From Iningainema tapete BLCC-T55 (GTDB taxonomy: Bacteria > Cyanobacteriota > Cyanobacteriia > Cyanobacteriales > Nostocaceae): 64,000 nucleotides of DNA. The DNA is taken from positions 15,784 through 79,783 of the forward strand of contig NZ_JACXAE010000034.1 of the NCBI RefSeq assembly GCF_014698965.1. Reading direction: 5' to 3'. The notes beneath the pieces were generated by a model. It was not told where the DNA came from and ran no database searches. It saw only the letters and a list, made by a program, of their open reading frames with translations. A program made the translations under genes and the position numbers. Shown piece after piece: positions 54,601 through 62,641 of this stretch. Numbering within the stretch: position 1 is the stretch's first letter; each line of letters starts with the position of its first letter.

Positions 54601-57600
54601 GAAAACCTTGTTGTAGAATTTAAGGTGATTGCCCAAGAAAGTAAAGAAGATTTTAAGAAAGATGCAGACCGTTTATGGAAGCAAGAATTTGCAAAACCCG
54701 TAAGCGATAGAAATTTCAGCATTCCAGTCAGTTTTCAAAAACAATATAGCGATATTCGTCCAGCCTACGCAATAACAGTTCACAACTCTCAAGGTAAAAC
54801 TATCAAAAAAGGACTAGTTGATGAAACTAACATCAACTACCGCCTAAAACTAGCTCTCCAAGAACAAGACCCAGAAGAGCGCACACGAGGTATCAAAGAA
54901 CACAACCAACTGCGCTATGTCGCAATGACCCGGTTTAAAGAGCAAGTGTTCGTTCTTAATGCTGAACGCGAACGGGAAGTTGAAGCGTTAAAACTTCAAC
55001 AAGCTAAGGCTACACTGAAAGCGCCTACTTCCCGGAATCTCAGTTTCGGTGAGCAACCCCAGGGACAAACTAACAGTAAACCACTAGGTAATACTATAGA
55101 AACACCAGGAAACGGAAATCAATTAATAAGCTTGCCTTCTTCAAACCAAGCTGATCAAACGAAAGCTATCGAAATCCTGGGTAAAATTAGTCCAGAAAAA
55201 GTCGAAACACTCAAATACCACCTGGAAAGCCACCTCAAACCCTTACTTGAGGAAGATAAATCGAACTACGCGCCCGGACGACAGGTTGCATGGGTAGGCG
55301 CAAAGTGGGATTTAAAAGACAAAAACTTTAAACCAGGAGTACAAGACGATGCGCTAATGCAGCTCGTCAAGCAGGTATACCCTGATGCCAACATCGTACT
55401 CGTCACCTACTCACAACAACCAGGAACTGGGATCAGCTACCACCGCGATGACTCCTACGCCGCCGTCGAAGCGCGCAGCATTAATATTGGAAATTCAGAG
55501 TGGGGGTATCGCGCTGCTAAGGAACAAATGGCATGGACTAAGGAGGAAAATACAGCCGCGACTTACCAAGAATTTAAACTCGAATCGGGTACAGTAACAC
55601 GGTTTAACTGCAAAAACGAACACGCTGCTATCAACACCGAAGCCGGGAGATGGTCAATCAACATATGGTCAATTAAAAACGACCATAGCAAAGAAAATAG
55701 CGTTCGCGCCAAATTTGAAAACTTCCTCGCCTCCAACCAACCTCCCCGTGCAGTAGTCGTAAGGTACAATGACCTCACTATCAAGGGTAACGAATGGACA
55801 CCAGGGGGAGTGATTAAAGTAGAACGTAGTTATAACTCCCTAAAAGAAGCGACTCAAAACACACCCGCATCCTCTGCAAAGCAGCCGAGTGTAGAAGAAC
55901 TTATCGCCATTGGGAATCAAACTACAGCGCGCGCTGCCAATCCTCAGATTCCAGAAAACCCCACTATATCTGGAAAACCAGTACCAATGGTTTACTCGTT
56001 ACACATGCACGGCGAACCTGATAAAGTACCAGTAAGCACGACCATCGATGCCATGCGCGGACAGGGTAGAATACACACGACTAGGGGGGTAGACTACCAA
56101 AAAACTTATGGCATCAAAGAGGGAGATATTGCGATCGCACGGGGTAAGGATGGCGAACAAGTAGCTTTCCGGGTGGGCAAGCAGTACGAAATTACCCCCC
56201 AGATGATTCAAAATCCCGACTACCAACAAGCTTGGGCAAATTGGGAGAAGCATTCAGCAAAAGAACTTACCCAAACCCAGGCAAGCAAGAGTAAGGTATA
56301 TGGGTTATTTATGGAACCGCTAGGGGATTATGTCAACGGCAAGATTGTGCCGTTCCCATCCGTACAACAGCAAACTGCCTCTCCCGCAAATATCAGCCCC
56401 AACTCCAACGATGGACTCTTAGCAGCACTCGCCAATGCCACTGCACTCGCCAAAGAACAAGGTACACTACAAAACGATTACCAGGTTTCAATCAATAACA
56501 ACCCAGAAGCTGCAGCCGGACGCTATGGGGTAGAAACCCACTTGCAGAAGCCGTTATGTGTAGCATACGCATCTGCCGAACACGCATTCAATCACCAGAA
56601 GCAGTTAAATCCCTCAGCTGATGAGTACAAACTGATGGTAGAGGTACTCCAGGCTAAACTCTCTCAACACCCCCGGCTAATTGATGCGATCGCCAAAAGG
56701 GGTGGAGTCGAATGGCTAGAAAACTGCACCAATATTACCAACGCCCAAGACAAACAGTGGGAAGGCAAGGGAAAAGAATCAGCATTCATCCGTGCCCTCA
56801 CCGAAGCGTACAGCAATGTAGTTGAAGCAAAACAAGAAGCCGACGTAACCTTTCAACAACACAACCCCAAGAGTTTGACGACGCAAGTGCAACCTTCAGA
56901 GTCGGAAACAGTTACACCTACCGAACAACAAAAAGCGGAGCGAAAAGAAATTTCATCTAGCAATATTGCTTTTAGGCAAATTACAGTTATTAGTGGTGGA
57001 CAAACCGGGGCAGACATGGGAGGACTTATTGGTGCAGCTTCTTTAGGACTGCCCACTGGAGGCACCGCTGCTGCTGGTTACATAACTGAAGCTGGTTCTA
57101 AAAAAGAAGAACTGCAAAAATATGGTCTAAAAGAAGGAGAACCAGGAAATACCGCAGCCGAAACATACGATAAGCGTACCATCGAAAATATTAGAAATTC
57201 GGATGGTACAGCCATCTTTGGAGATGTCAACAGCCCAGGCTCCCGGCTTACGGCGAAAGTTGCTCAGTCCACGGGCAAGCCAATACTACACGTCACCCTC
57301 CAAACCACTCTCTATCAACCACAACAAGCCGCAGAACAACTCCGTAACTTTGTTGAGTTCAATAATATCCAAGTCCTCAATGTTGCCGGAAACCGAGAAA
57401 GCAAAGCACCAGGGCTGCAAGTCGCCGTCGCCCAAATCGTAGAAATGGGACTTGCATACGAACGTGAGCGTTCGGCACAAACAAATAACCAAAGTGCAAG
57501 TTCTTCTGTAACCAATAAGACAAAACGCTCAACTGAAGTAGCCCCCGGAATCAACCTCAACTCTCGCAGTCAAGATCCACTAGGGGCTGCGCTTACCAGC

Positions 57601-58605
57601 ACAACTGTCAAATCCAAACAAGTAAACGCCATTGTCAACGATTACCCTGTTTCGTTCCGCGACAATAAAGAAATGCCCGCCGGAACATACGGTTCGGAAA
57701 CCTACACACAACCTAAAGCACAAGGAGAACCTTTCCTCTCCGCCGAACAAGTTTTCTACGCCTACAAAGAAACTGTCCCTTTAGGAGAACCCAGGATACA
57801 GCTAATGGCAGAAATTCAACAAGCAAAGCTTGAACAACACCCCAAACTTGTTGAAGCAATCAACGAACGAGGAGGTACTCAATGGCTAGACCAATGCAGC
57901 TACTACGTCTCTAATGGTAACAACTACTGGGAAGGCAAAGGTCAAGAATCACCCTTTATTAGAGCGCTAACTCAAGCATACATTAACGTTCAAGAAAAAA
58001 TAGAAACCAAGGAACAATTACCAACTACCGCAGCTACCAGGCAAGAGGTTCCCCAAAAAACGGATATCGAACAAGCATTTACTTCCAAAATGCCAAAGTC
58101 ACAAGTTGGAGTTATGGATGCAACACTTGAACGCATCAAACAAAATACCGTCCAAAATCTTAATGACTGGTATGAAGCTGCTCAAAAGCTTGGTAAATCA
58201 CAAAAATATCTTAACAGAATTCAGTCAGTAAAAAGCGAGTATATAAATGAGGGAGTTAGCCTTGAAAACGCCTTTAAGGCAATGTCAAGAGATATTAAAG
58301 AATTAGAAAAAATAAATGAGATAACTAGTCTTGCCCAACGTATAGTTAAAACTGTTGGTACTGAAGATATTAATGGCATCATGAGTGTAAAGACGGAAAA
58401 TTATAAAAATTATCAGATAGCTACTAAGGTTCAGGAGCAGACTTATTTAATTAAAGACAAAGATGATAATGTAGTACTATACGTAAAAGGGGGAAAAACT
58501 CAGACAAATAATATCATTGATGAAATATTACTGGACTTTAGATTCATGAATTATCGCATTGAAAATAGTCTAAATAACGTCAAAAAAGAACTTGTGGAGA
58601 AATAA
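48679..58605 (+). CDS. 3308-aa multidomain protein: two-barrel RNA-polymerase-like, SF1 helicase, AlkB-like, NADAR-like and Rossmann modules
   Basis: The reading frame is continuous. Domains by residue: 1-620 resembles RdRP-type two-barrel polymerases, with K190 in FGKGTLRP, RSPFLNSNG at 420, the catalytic-type DYDGD at 539-543 and VGVINNHL at 604-611. About 840-1320 holds four similar beta modules (for example KLGNIDKDSL, TFGNIEGNS). About 1660-2095 is an SF1 RecD-like helicase: Walker A GYAGTGKT 1682-1689, DEGS 1776-1779, SQGKT, YVAMTRF. About 2200-2335 is AlkB-like: H2255, D2257, H2315, R2324. About 2430-2500 could be ASCH/PUA. About 2575-2716 and 2968-3106 are NADAR-like (WEGKG, FIRAL). 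About 2771-2930 is a molybdenum-carrier/SLOG-type Rossmann domain (ISGGQTGAD). The end is coiled. Function unknown; repair or RNA-primed synthesis is inferred. Confidence 0.8.
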   Translation: MTIQAKHFDTRLNQWIHTDGNTNNPNSLLKEELNNTLLEHFFPGVNFSFGHMDEKSTARQLEQHPEGHKLLLSSKTRLLYGPSECLDTIRQLCPDNKDRGAYGSIFLGSCENAVNRELNILIVDDSNGENGGIINNDQAYRLTGDCYGQISTELYHELTNHFEGDKYRVIQHRFGWTDQDGDDTKYRFGKGTLRPANLDQILDHQDPNNQTKVDLILPISAFKGTDKDNPNGPTKPQIQPGLYQQNIWLGEKSQSELGKTAISQLLASFPNGVKDFTEQLELEAKKLKEAQDDPRQLAQLYCEKYELRKAFLEEQATTLEEQAESDSTVASELETLRDRLTTDSFIYKLIKADLLGVGQLLETEKVQRELARFVQNEWKEIAIGKTLTFERAMVIPSKDLQNGEISIPHYQDGEQVLNFRSPFLNSNGLCVSTNKVVNDILGPDGKPLAGVIAVSDVSSDRIYNRLNSQIKSILPEAQGKSLQLKGIENYLDQNIGKLETKDKIEFTYKFNEYIKKLQSAGYELEILPQESEQERQARDYDGDCIGFKQACKYPNLTAEALERNLPENAYDPTVKLKKQSFYQEDGSQPEFEEIAIHMSDGMSVGVINNHLTSIEALESEITILKNFGSEKDQIDYVQLVAKHYEDLFKTEAWAKSKGIEGKEVPDKYRASLSEFVQKALKEPLTQDNALKAMSVNTKMYREMIAEAAFQNQIAVDLFKSAKKPEMEIIRSNSRILHREVNYIKDKKKDVYIDETIKPTGYSPVELLIAKTNQYFEKARLESRELVQFQDLFKGVEFSNSQRLQCTIAKKEFDESFNLANQISRQKETEKGPLAKITLANGNQVSVTNLLQYDSEFIWKAKKITFKLSETPEEKRNSNRPHKYVVYAQINDETENGKPKFRALGTLAKEQENKLEEIGITPRQEVTSNKISFQPELSEGQIKLLYQKAYQAAEEFYNSIPSDQKLAMAAATWAVSTTRETSNNDTTQKKVSNFAFATFPKEIINQLDNLQFTEVKITGFERNSKVFYEENQNQTLEIRFNITEAGKSVVEIKNEDGEYQTFGNIEGNSGRLPIDTTASAIIEKGEIYTNSVTTKIPGLPEFTFKVGEANRFELKDRRFHNEVAALTIERVNLTREDYTIYIQEGNKQEKLGNIDKDSLKEAINQGWLKEKPGEGQQLQLKIQSITTGQNAYAIGKTPEGKLLRINITNQKYKKKEINDQEYRNISVKAFDKKYVYIAKIGEQPLGIIGQHKERLERAFNNNSRYSQYNRQDSSSSVIQQLIDRGYLREDQTKVTIPVQITSNESTCKITINPEKVQYPDQWIKRSQLISNERPIRSEQQDKSNQILAKINERPTIMFQDEEQKLVGLVGLVVDENIAERTKKYLEKVGVSYEQLPTSQARLETKKGMTVFILDESTISDELKQTFIDRAGGNIKSAVTPSQPTPIIPEQTVYFYNQNQQYSSANGLQVETKEAIGIVVPAQDAIAVANWLESKSVENNYFVENNTATFIITKTETNEELSQELNALIGEVINIGEIDGFDRYEQLSAELNQKLETQDSLLPSNQTSPGSKYKQALKALPNRPKELSQSETPIPIVPAKPIEEEVKSTQPDIAVQASSATKKLAENSASQAKAAETRKQVETVLQNSTGSLNSGQKAALVKMVAFSQQPVSGHVKDNEFLLTGYAGTGKTYVIQQLLKTLEQSGHQTRICFTAPTNSAVKVLREMAESQGIQAETKTTHSLLGLKEKYNELTGEVYYDCDKKERSNQHLKYDIIVVDEGSMVNKALYEKLEEVAKQGVKVIYMGDKAQLPPVGEPESPIFQIENCADLTEVMRYGGDIGKTAETIRNNLDTDNPEPIRTCSDGTIVAVSKEEFKNKVTELFSSEEFKQDNSSIKVIAYTNNRVDQINTLVKEQLFGKDSPEYVSGMRIIARESATKDNGETVEVLLHNSEEMTITEAEQIQEGKYKVWKLQGNNEENLVVEFKVIAQESKEDFKKDADRLWKQEFAKPVSDRNFSIPVSFQKQYSDIRPAYAITVHNSQGKTIKKGLVDETNINYRLKLALQEQDPEERTRGIKEHNQLRYVAMTRFKEQVFVLNAEREREVEALKLQQAKATLKAPTSRNLSFGEQPQGQTNSKPLGNTIETPGNGNQLISLPSSNQADQTKAIEILGKISPEKVETLKYHLESHLKPLLEEDKSNYAPGRQVAWVGAKWDLKDKNFKPGVQDDALMQLVKQVYPDANIVLVTYSQQPGTGISYHRDDSYAAVEARSINIGNSEWGYRAAKEQMAWTKEENTAATYQEFKLESGTVTRFNCKNEHAAINTEAGRWSINIWSIKNDHSKENSVRAKFENFLASNQPPRAVVVRYNDLTIKGNEWTPGGVIKVERSYNSLKEATQNTPASSAKQPSVEELIAIGNQTTARAANPQIPENPTISGKPVPMVYSLHMHGEPDKVPVSTTIDAMRGQGRIHTTRGVDYQKTYGIKEGDIAIARGKDGEQVAFRVGKQYEITPQMIQNPDYQQAWANWEKHSAKELTQTQASKSKVYGLFMEPLGDYVNGKIVPFPSVQQQTASPANISPNSNDGLLAALANATALAKEQGTLQNDYQVSINNNPEAAAGRYGVETHLQKPLCVAYASAEHAFNHQKQLNPSADEYKLMVEVLQAKLSQHPRLIDAIAKRGGVEWLENCTNITNAQDKQWEGKGKESAFIRALTEAYSNVVEAKQEADVTFQQHNPKSLTTQVQPSESETVTPTEQQKAERKEISSSNIAFRQITVISGGQTGADMGGLIGAASLGLPTGGTAAAGYITEAGSKKEELQKYGLKEGEPGNTAAETYDKRTIENIRNSDGTAIFGDVNSPGSRLTAKVAQSTGKPILHVTLQTTLYQPQQAAEQLRNFVEFNNIQVLNVAGNRESKAPGLQVAVAQIVEMGLAYERERSAQTNNQSASSSVTNKTKRSTEVAPGINLNSRSQDPLGAALTSTTVKSKQVNAIVNDYPVSFRDNKEMPAGTYGSETYTQPKAQGEPFLSAEQVFYAYKETVPLGEPRIQLMAEIQQAKLEQHPKLVEAINERGGTQWLDQCSYYVSNGNNYWEGKGQESPFIRALTQAYINVQEKIETKEQLPTTAATRQEVPQKTDIEQAFTSKMPKSQVGVMDATLERIKQNTVQNLNDWYEAAQKLGKSQKYLNRIQSVKSEYINEGVSLENAFKAMSRDIKELEKINEITSLAQRIVKTVGTEDINGIMSVKTENYKNYQIATKVQEQTYLIKDKDDNVVLYVKGGKTQTNNIIDEILLDFRFMNYRIENSLNNVKKELVEK

Positions 58606-58606
58606 T

Positions 58607-59347
58607 ATGAACGCCTTGATAGAAGCAGCTAGAGAAGAAAAAGTTTCGTTGGCAATGATTGCATACATAGCACGCGAAGCCATCAAAGAGTTAAACATCT
58701 CCAAAGAGAAATTTGAGGAAGCAAGACGCAACCCTCCTACAGCCGAAGAACAAAGAGATGCTGCAAAAAACTTTACTATATTTAGCAAGGAAATTAGCGA
58801 ACAAGTTCAAGAATTAGATAAATTAGCATTAGGAGACTTGAAGGATGATCAACTACAGACCCAACAGCCAGAGAAGCTGCTAGAGCAAAATAGTACAAAT
58901 TTTGATAATGATAAAAAAGACGATGATAGCAACAATAATGGCGAAAAATTAAAAGAAGAAAGCAATAAAATTGCTGTTATAAAAGCAGTAAATGTGCAAC
59001 AATTTGTTATCCCTGTAATAGTACAACGCCTTGCGCAGTTAGGTAGATCTGATAAAGAAAATATAGTATACGAAGGGCAGGATTACACTGCATCTCTACG
59101 TCTGGAAAAAGATTATCAAACTCTCAGCCTTGACCGTAACTCTCCTACGAACGAAGAAGCTAGGGAAGCGCTTTTAGCCTCTAAAAACTCTAATGAGCAG
59201 GAGTATAGTATTGTCATCAACAACCTAACCCAAGAGGAATTCGAGCGCTTTAAAGCATTATTTAAAGAGGAACAAGTACGCAAGGAGGAAAAACAGCAGG
59301 CTGAGTTTCCCGTGCAAATAAAATCCAACTCCGTGATAGAAAGTTAA
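58607..59347 (+). CDS. hypothetical partner protein, 246 aa
   Basis: The ATG at 58607 comes one base after the giant gene's stop, so the two are in one transcript and likely translationally coupled. Residues 1-75 are helical (REAIKELNISKEKFEEARRN), 85-125 are low-complexity Asp/Asn/Glu-rich, and the C-terminal 120 have a beta-helical domain (FVIPVIVQRLAQLGRSD; YSIVINNLTQEEFERFKALF). No family recognised. It is the obvious candidate partner or regulator of the giant protein. Confidence 0.6.
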   Translation: MNALIEAAREEKVSLAMIAYIAREAIKELNISKEKFEEARRNPPTAEEQRDAAKNFTIFSKEISEQVQELDKLALGDLKDDQLQTQQPEKLLEQNSTNFDNDKKDDDSNNNGEKLKEESNKIAVIKAVNVQQFVIPVIVQRLAQLGRSDKENIVYEGQDYTASLRLEKDYQTLSLDRNSPTNEEAREALLASKNSNEQEYSIVINNLTQEEFERFKALFKEEQVRKEEKQQAEFPVQIKSNSVIES

Positions 59348-59359
59348 AAAATAACCCTA

Positions 59360-59623
59360 CTAAAGTAGCCCTGTCCAAATACCAAACAAAAAAGCTACAA
59401 ATACAAATAATAGCTTTTGATATTCGGGCAGTGGCGTTTTTGGACAAATAATAGCAGCAAGTAAAAAATAATAAAACTGTGGACTATAATTAGCTAAACC
59501 TGTAGAACTAGAAGCCGCAACAGGTAAAGTACCAACTCCTAAAAAAAACAATAACCCTGTGATAAACCAAGCAACCACAGTATCAGCTATATCCAGTACT
59601 TTTTTAGTATTATTAGGTTTCAT
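59360..59623 (-). CDS. small membrane protein, 87 aa
   Basis: Three hydrophobic segments are visible: AWFITGLLFFLGVGTLPVA, FYYFLLAAII and LLFVFVAFLFGIWTGLL. The N-terminus is basic (KPNNTKK), which would stay in the cytoplasm. No family known to me. It is convergent with the giant-gene unit, with only 12 bases between the stops. Confidence 0.6.
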   Translation of the reverse strand: MKPNNTKKVLDIADTVVAWFITGLLFFLGVGTLPVAASSSTGLANYSPQFYYFLLAAIICPKTPLPEYQKLLFVFVAFLFGIWTGLL

Positions 59624-59961
59624 AAGACTAAGGGGTAAAAGTCAGGAAAACTCCCAGTAGCATGGCGCCTGTGGTTTTCCCTTAAATCAAATTTTACCAA
59701 AAAGACAGAACCCACGCCCAAACTTCAAGCTTGAAAATTGCAAAACTCTTACCCAACTGCGTCATAAATTAGCCTTACAGCAGAGGTAATTATTTCTCTC
59801 ACCTCTTACGACTTTATTCTTGAAGCTTTATTTACTGCGCTTCATAAAGAATTGGTATAAAAAGTGCAAAGCTTATGTATAAATTATGCAAAGAGAGCAT
59901 GTCACCTTTGCACAAAGGGTAATAATGGAAAAAGACAGAGATCAATAGAATCAAAACTGTG
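59624..59961. other. intergenic region before the ISKra4-like remnant
   Basis: No gene is seen. It probably holds the left end of the mobile element, but I found no convincing inverted repeat. Confidence 0.4.
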
Positions 59962-61030
59962 ATGACACCAGAACAAGCATCAGCCATCAAAGCCCATGCC
60001 GAAGCCATAGCGGCAATACTGTACTCACAAACAGAACCAGAACAGTTAAGCACCTTGGCAGGAATAGAAAAGACAGTACGTGACCAAATACTACAACACG
60101 TCTCACCAGAAATTGGAATTTTTTTATCCGCATGGCAACAGGAACGGAGTCAGGAAGAACCAGACACATCAAAAGTATCTTGGGAGAACTGCCAGTAAGT
60201 AGTCAACAAGCGCAGAAACTAGAAGTCAAACCCTATACACAGTTAAGTCCTTATCTAGAGATGTGCTGTATCCGCTGCAGTGCCAATGTATCCTATGAAA
60301 ATGCGGCTTTATATGTGGAGTTTTTCACGGGAATCAGAGTGCCAAGTAAAACACAACAACGATTGGTTCATCGGCAAGACTTGGCGCACCTGAGCAAAAG
60401 ACACCTGTAGAAGAGTTAAGTGTAGATGGCGTCCAAGTACGTTTACGAACACCCTGATGAGAACCCAGTATTTGGCGAGATTATAAAGCAGTGCAATTGC
60501 ACAACATTGCGACATAGGCTTGGTTTCAAGACAATACTGCTTTGATTGAATGGGTAGTAGCTCAACCGTTAGGCATCACCGCGATCGCTGTATTGGTGAT
60601 GGTCATGATGAAATTTGGAATATCATCAAAGAACTAGCACCTCTACAGCAGCGATGGGAAATTCAAGGGTTGGCTATCATCAATGCGGAAAACATGACAC
60701 AAAGTCGGTAGTTCGCTCAAACTCCTACAGCAGGCTGAAACTTTATTGTGACGCGGACAAGTTGATCCTGTTTTAGAGATGTTCCGTGATTCCCCCCGTA
60801 ATAAAGGTGCATAATTTCTGCCAATACAATCGCAAGCATCGCCATCGAATTGTTAACTATGAGTATTTTCAAGCTGAGGATATTTGTGCCATTGGTTCCG
60901 GTGCTGTCGAGTCTGCCTTTGCAAATAGACCGCCGACTACAAATTTCTGGTGCGTGGCACCGAATCAAGAAAATGTTCCTCAAGTACTTGCTCCGAAGTT
61001 GTGCTTATCTTAATGGACTGCTCACTATTT
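59962..61030 (+). pseudogene. broken ISKra4-type transposase
   Basis: An ATG at 59962 opens a 78-codon piece (TPEQASAIKAHAEAIAAILY), which shifts frame at a T-run near 60120. It continues as MATGTESGRTRHIKSILGEL and LEMCCIRCSANVSYENAALY, then EELSVDGVQVRLRTP near 60415, and finally YNRKHRHRIVNYEYFQAEDI with GSGAVESAFANRP near 60830-60925. These are recognisable parts of ISKra4 transposases. Several stops and frameshifts make it non-functional. Confidence 0.8.
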
Positions 61031-61136
61031 GATATCAAGAGCGCAAAGCGAAAATGCTCCCTTATGCAAATCAAACCTATTCAGCAAAAAGCAATGATAT
61101 AAGGGATCTTACATAAAATAGAAAGGATCAGAGCAA

Positions 61137-61853
61137 ATGAGTATGATAAGAGTAGCTATTATCGATAGTGAAGATATATTTAGAATTGGTACAGCAAGAG
61201 TACTATCCGAAACCCATAAAATTCAGATATGTGGTGAAGCAAAATACGGAAAAGAAGGATTAAGCCTTATCAATGACGAGCAGTCAGACATAGTAATTGT
61301 TGATATCAACTTACCCGACATTAGCGGTATAGAAGTAATCGGTAGTATCAAACGCAGGTACGAAAACCGCATTAAAGTCGTTGTAGTAACAAGAAATAGC
61401 AACAAAGAAACCGTAAGCGCTGCTCTCAATAATGGCGCAGACTGCTACTACTGCAAAACTAGCAAAAAAGACAAACTAATAGAAGCAGTATTTACTGCAT
61501 ATAACGGCGAGTCTTGGATAGATCCAGTGATAACCAGGATGCTAATAGATAAAGCCACAAGTAAGGAAATTTTGACAGAAAAAAACCAGTGCGAATTCAG
61601 CGTCCGGGAAATTAGCGTCCTTAAGCTAGTAGCCGCAGGCATGAAAAACGAGCAAATTGCCAACAAGCTTTGTTTATCAGAAGGCACAATACGCTCTCAT
61701 ATGCACAACGTATTTACCAAGCTAGGGGTAAACGACAGGCTCAATGCCGTCCGCGAAGCCATAAGGCACAAGGTTATCAGCTACGAAGACCTGAAAGCCG
61801 ATCGCACAACAGAAAATGTGTTAAATAACCAGATTAACGTTGTTGCTGCATGA
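61137..61853 (+). CDS. NarL/LuxR-type response regulator
   Basis: A 238-residue protein with an N-terminal receiver domain (AIIDSEDIFRIGTARVL, phosphoacceptor D56 in VDINLPD, then Thr and Lys positions VVVTRN and YYCKTS) and a C-terminal LuxR-type helix-turn-helix (EFSVREISVLKLVAAGMKN, then LSEGTIRSHMHNVFTKLG). It begins with ATG after gaaagga. No histidine kinase is next to it. It stands directly after the dead transposase and divergent from the minus genes downstream, so it may control plasmid functions such as transfer. Confidence 0.9.
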   Translation: MSMIRVAIIDSEDIFRIGTARVLSETHKIQICGEAKYGKEGLSLINDEQSDIVIVDINLPDISGIEVIGSIKRRYENRIKVVVVTRNSNKETVSAALNNGADCYYCKTSKKDKLIEAVFTAYNGESWIDPVITRMLIDKATSKEILTEKNQCEFSVREISVLKLVAAGMKNEQIANKLCLSEGTIRSHMHNVFTKLGVNDRLNAVREAIRHKVISYEDLKADRTTENVLNNQINVVAA

Positions 61854-62010
61854 AACTAGTTTTAAGAAAAAGGCATTCGTTAAGGGTCACAGTAGTGATG
61901 CGATCGCCTCCTCAAAATCAACACTAGACAAGTAAAAACGGCAGGTGACACATCACTTGCCGTAGCAAAAATACCGGAATGTACTGGCGATCGCTTTACT
62001 AACAGCACAT

Positions 62011-62616
62011 TTACTGAACATCAATTATACAAGCACCAGTATATTTTTTGGAAGAACGACAAGTTTTGATAATTGCCGCATTCTTAATATATATATCCCG
62101 CGCTGATTTGCCCTCAGGAGATTTTAACCATTGAAGCAGCTTCCTATCCTGCTCAGTTATCGGGGGTATAGGGGGAACCTTATTAGCATTACTAGTAACA
62201 TAGGTCCTGGCAACTGTTATATAAGTAAACACACCTAAAAAAGTTCCTAATGCTAACACACCCCCTAGTAGTGCACCTAATTGCGCTAGCTTCCAATTAC
62301 CAATGGGAGAAGAACTAACCGTGGCAGAACGCTTGCTAATCAACTCTTGAGCAGCTTTAGCGATCGCAGTCTTTTGTTGCTGCAACGCCACATCAGCAGC
62401 ATTATCCAACTTATTATCTATCATGTTAGTCCAGCCTACTACTACCGACTTTAGCTTGTCAGGCAAAGCCTGTAGAAGAGCTTGTGTTTGCCCTATTTCT
62501 GCGTACAAGTTAAATAAAGGATCTTCTTGGTTTATACCCGATTGAGTTATCCAGTCAGCAATTTGTTTTCTTTCTTCTTCAGTACGCTGTTGGAGTGCCG
62601 CTCGTACATCTACCAT
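62011..62616 (-). CDS. membrane-anchored protein, probably DUF6753 family, 201 aa
   Basis: The N-terminal 120 residues are helical and charged (VDVRAALQQRTEEERKQIAD; SGINQEDPLFNLYAEIGQTQ), followed by one transmembrane helix (LGALLGGVLALGTFLGVFTYI) and a C-terminal outer part with two Cys. The arrangement matches what I remember of cyanobacterial DUF6753 plasmid proteins, not confirmed. Genes of this type lie near conjugation or plasmid maintenance genes. It starts with ATG at 62616. Confidence 0.5.
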   Translation of the reverse strand: MVDVRAALQQRTEEERKQIADWITQSGINQEDPLFNLYAEIGQTQALLQALPDKLKSVVVGWTNMIDNKLDNAADVALQQQKTAIAKAAQELISKRSATVSSSPIGNWKLAQLGALLGGVLALGTFLGVFTYITVARTYVTSNANKVPPIPPITEQDRKLLQWLKSPEGKSARDIYIKNAAIIKTCRSSKKYTGACIIDVQ

Positions 62617-62641
62617 AATTTAATACCTATACTTTAGTAGT

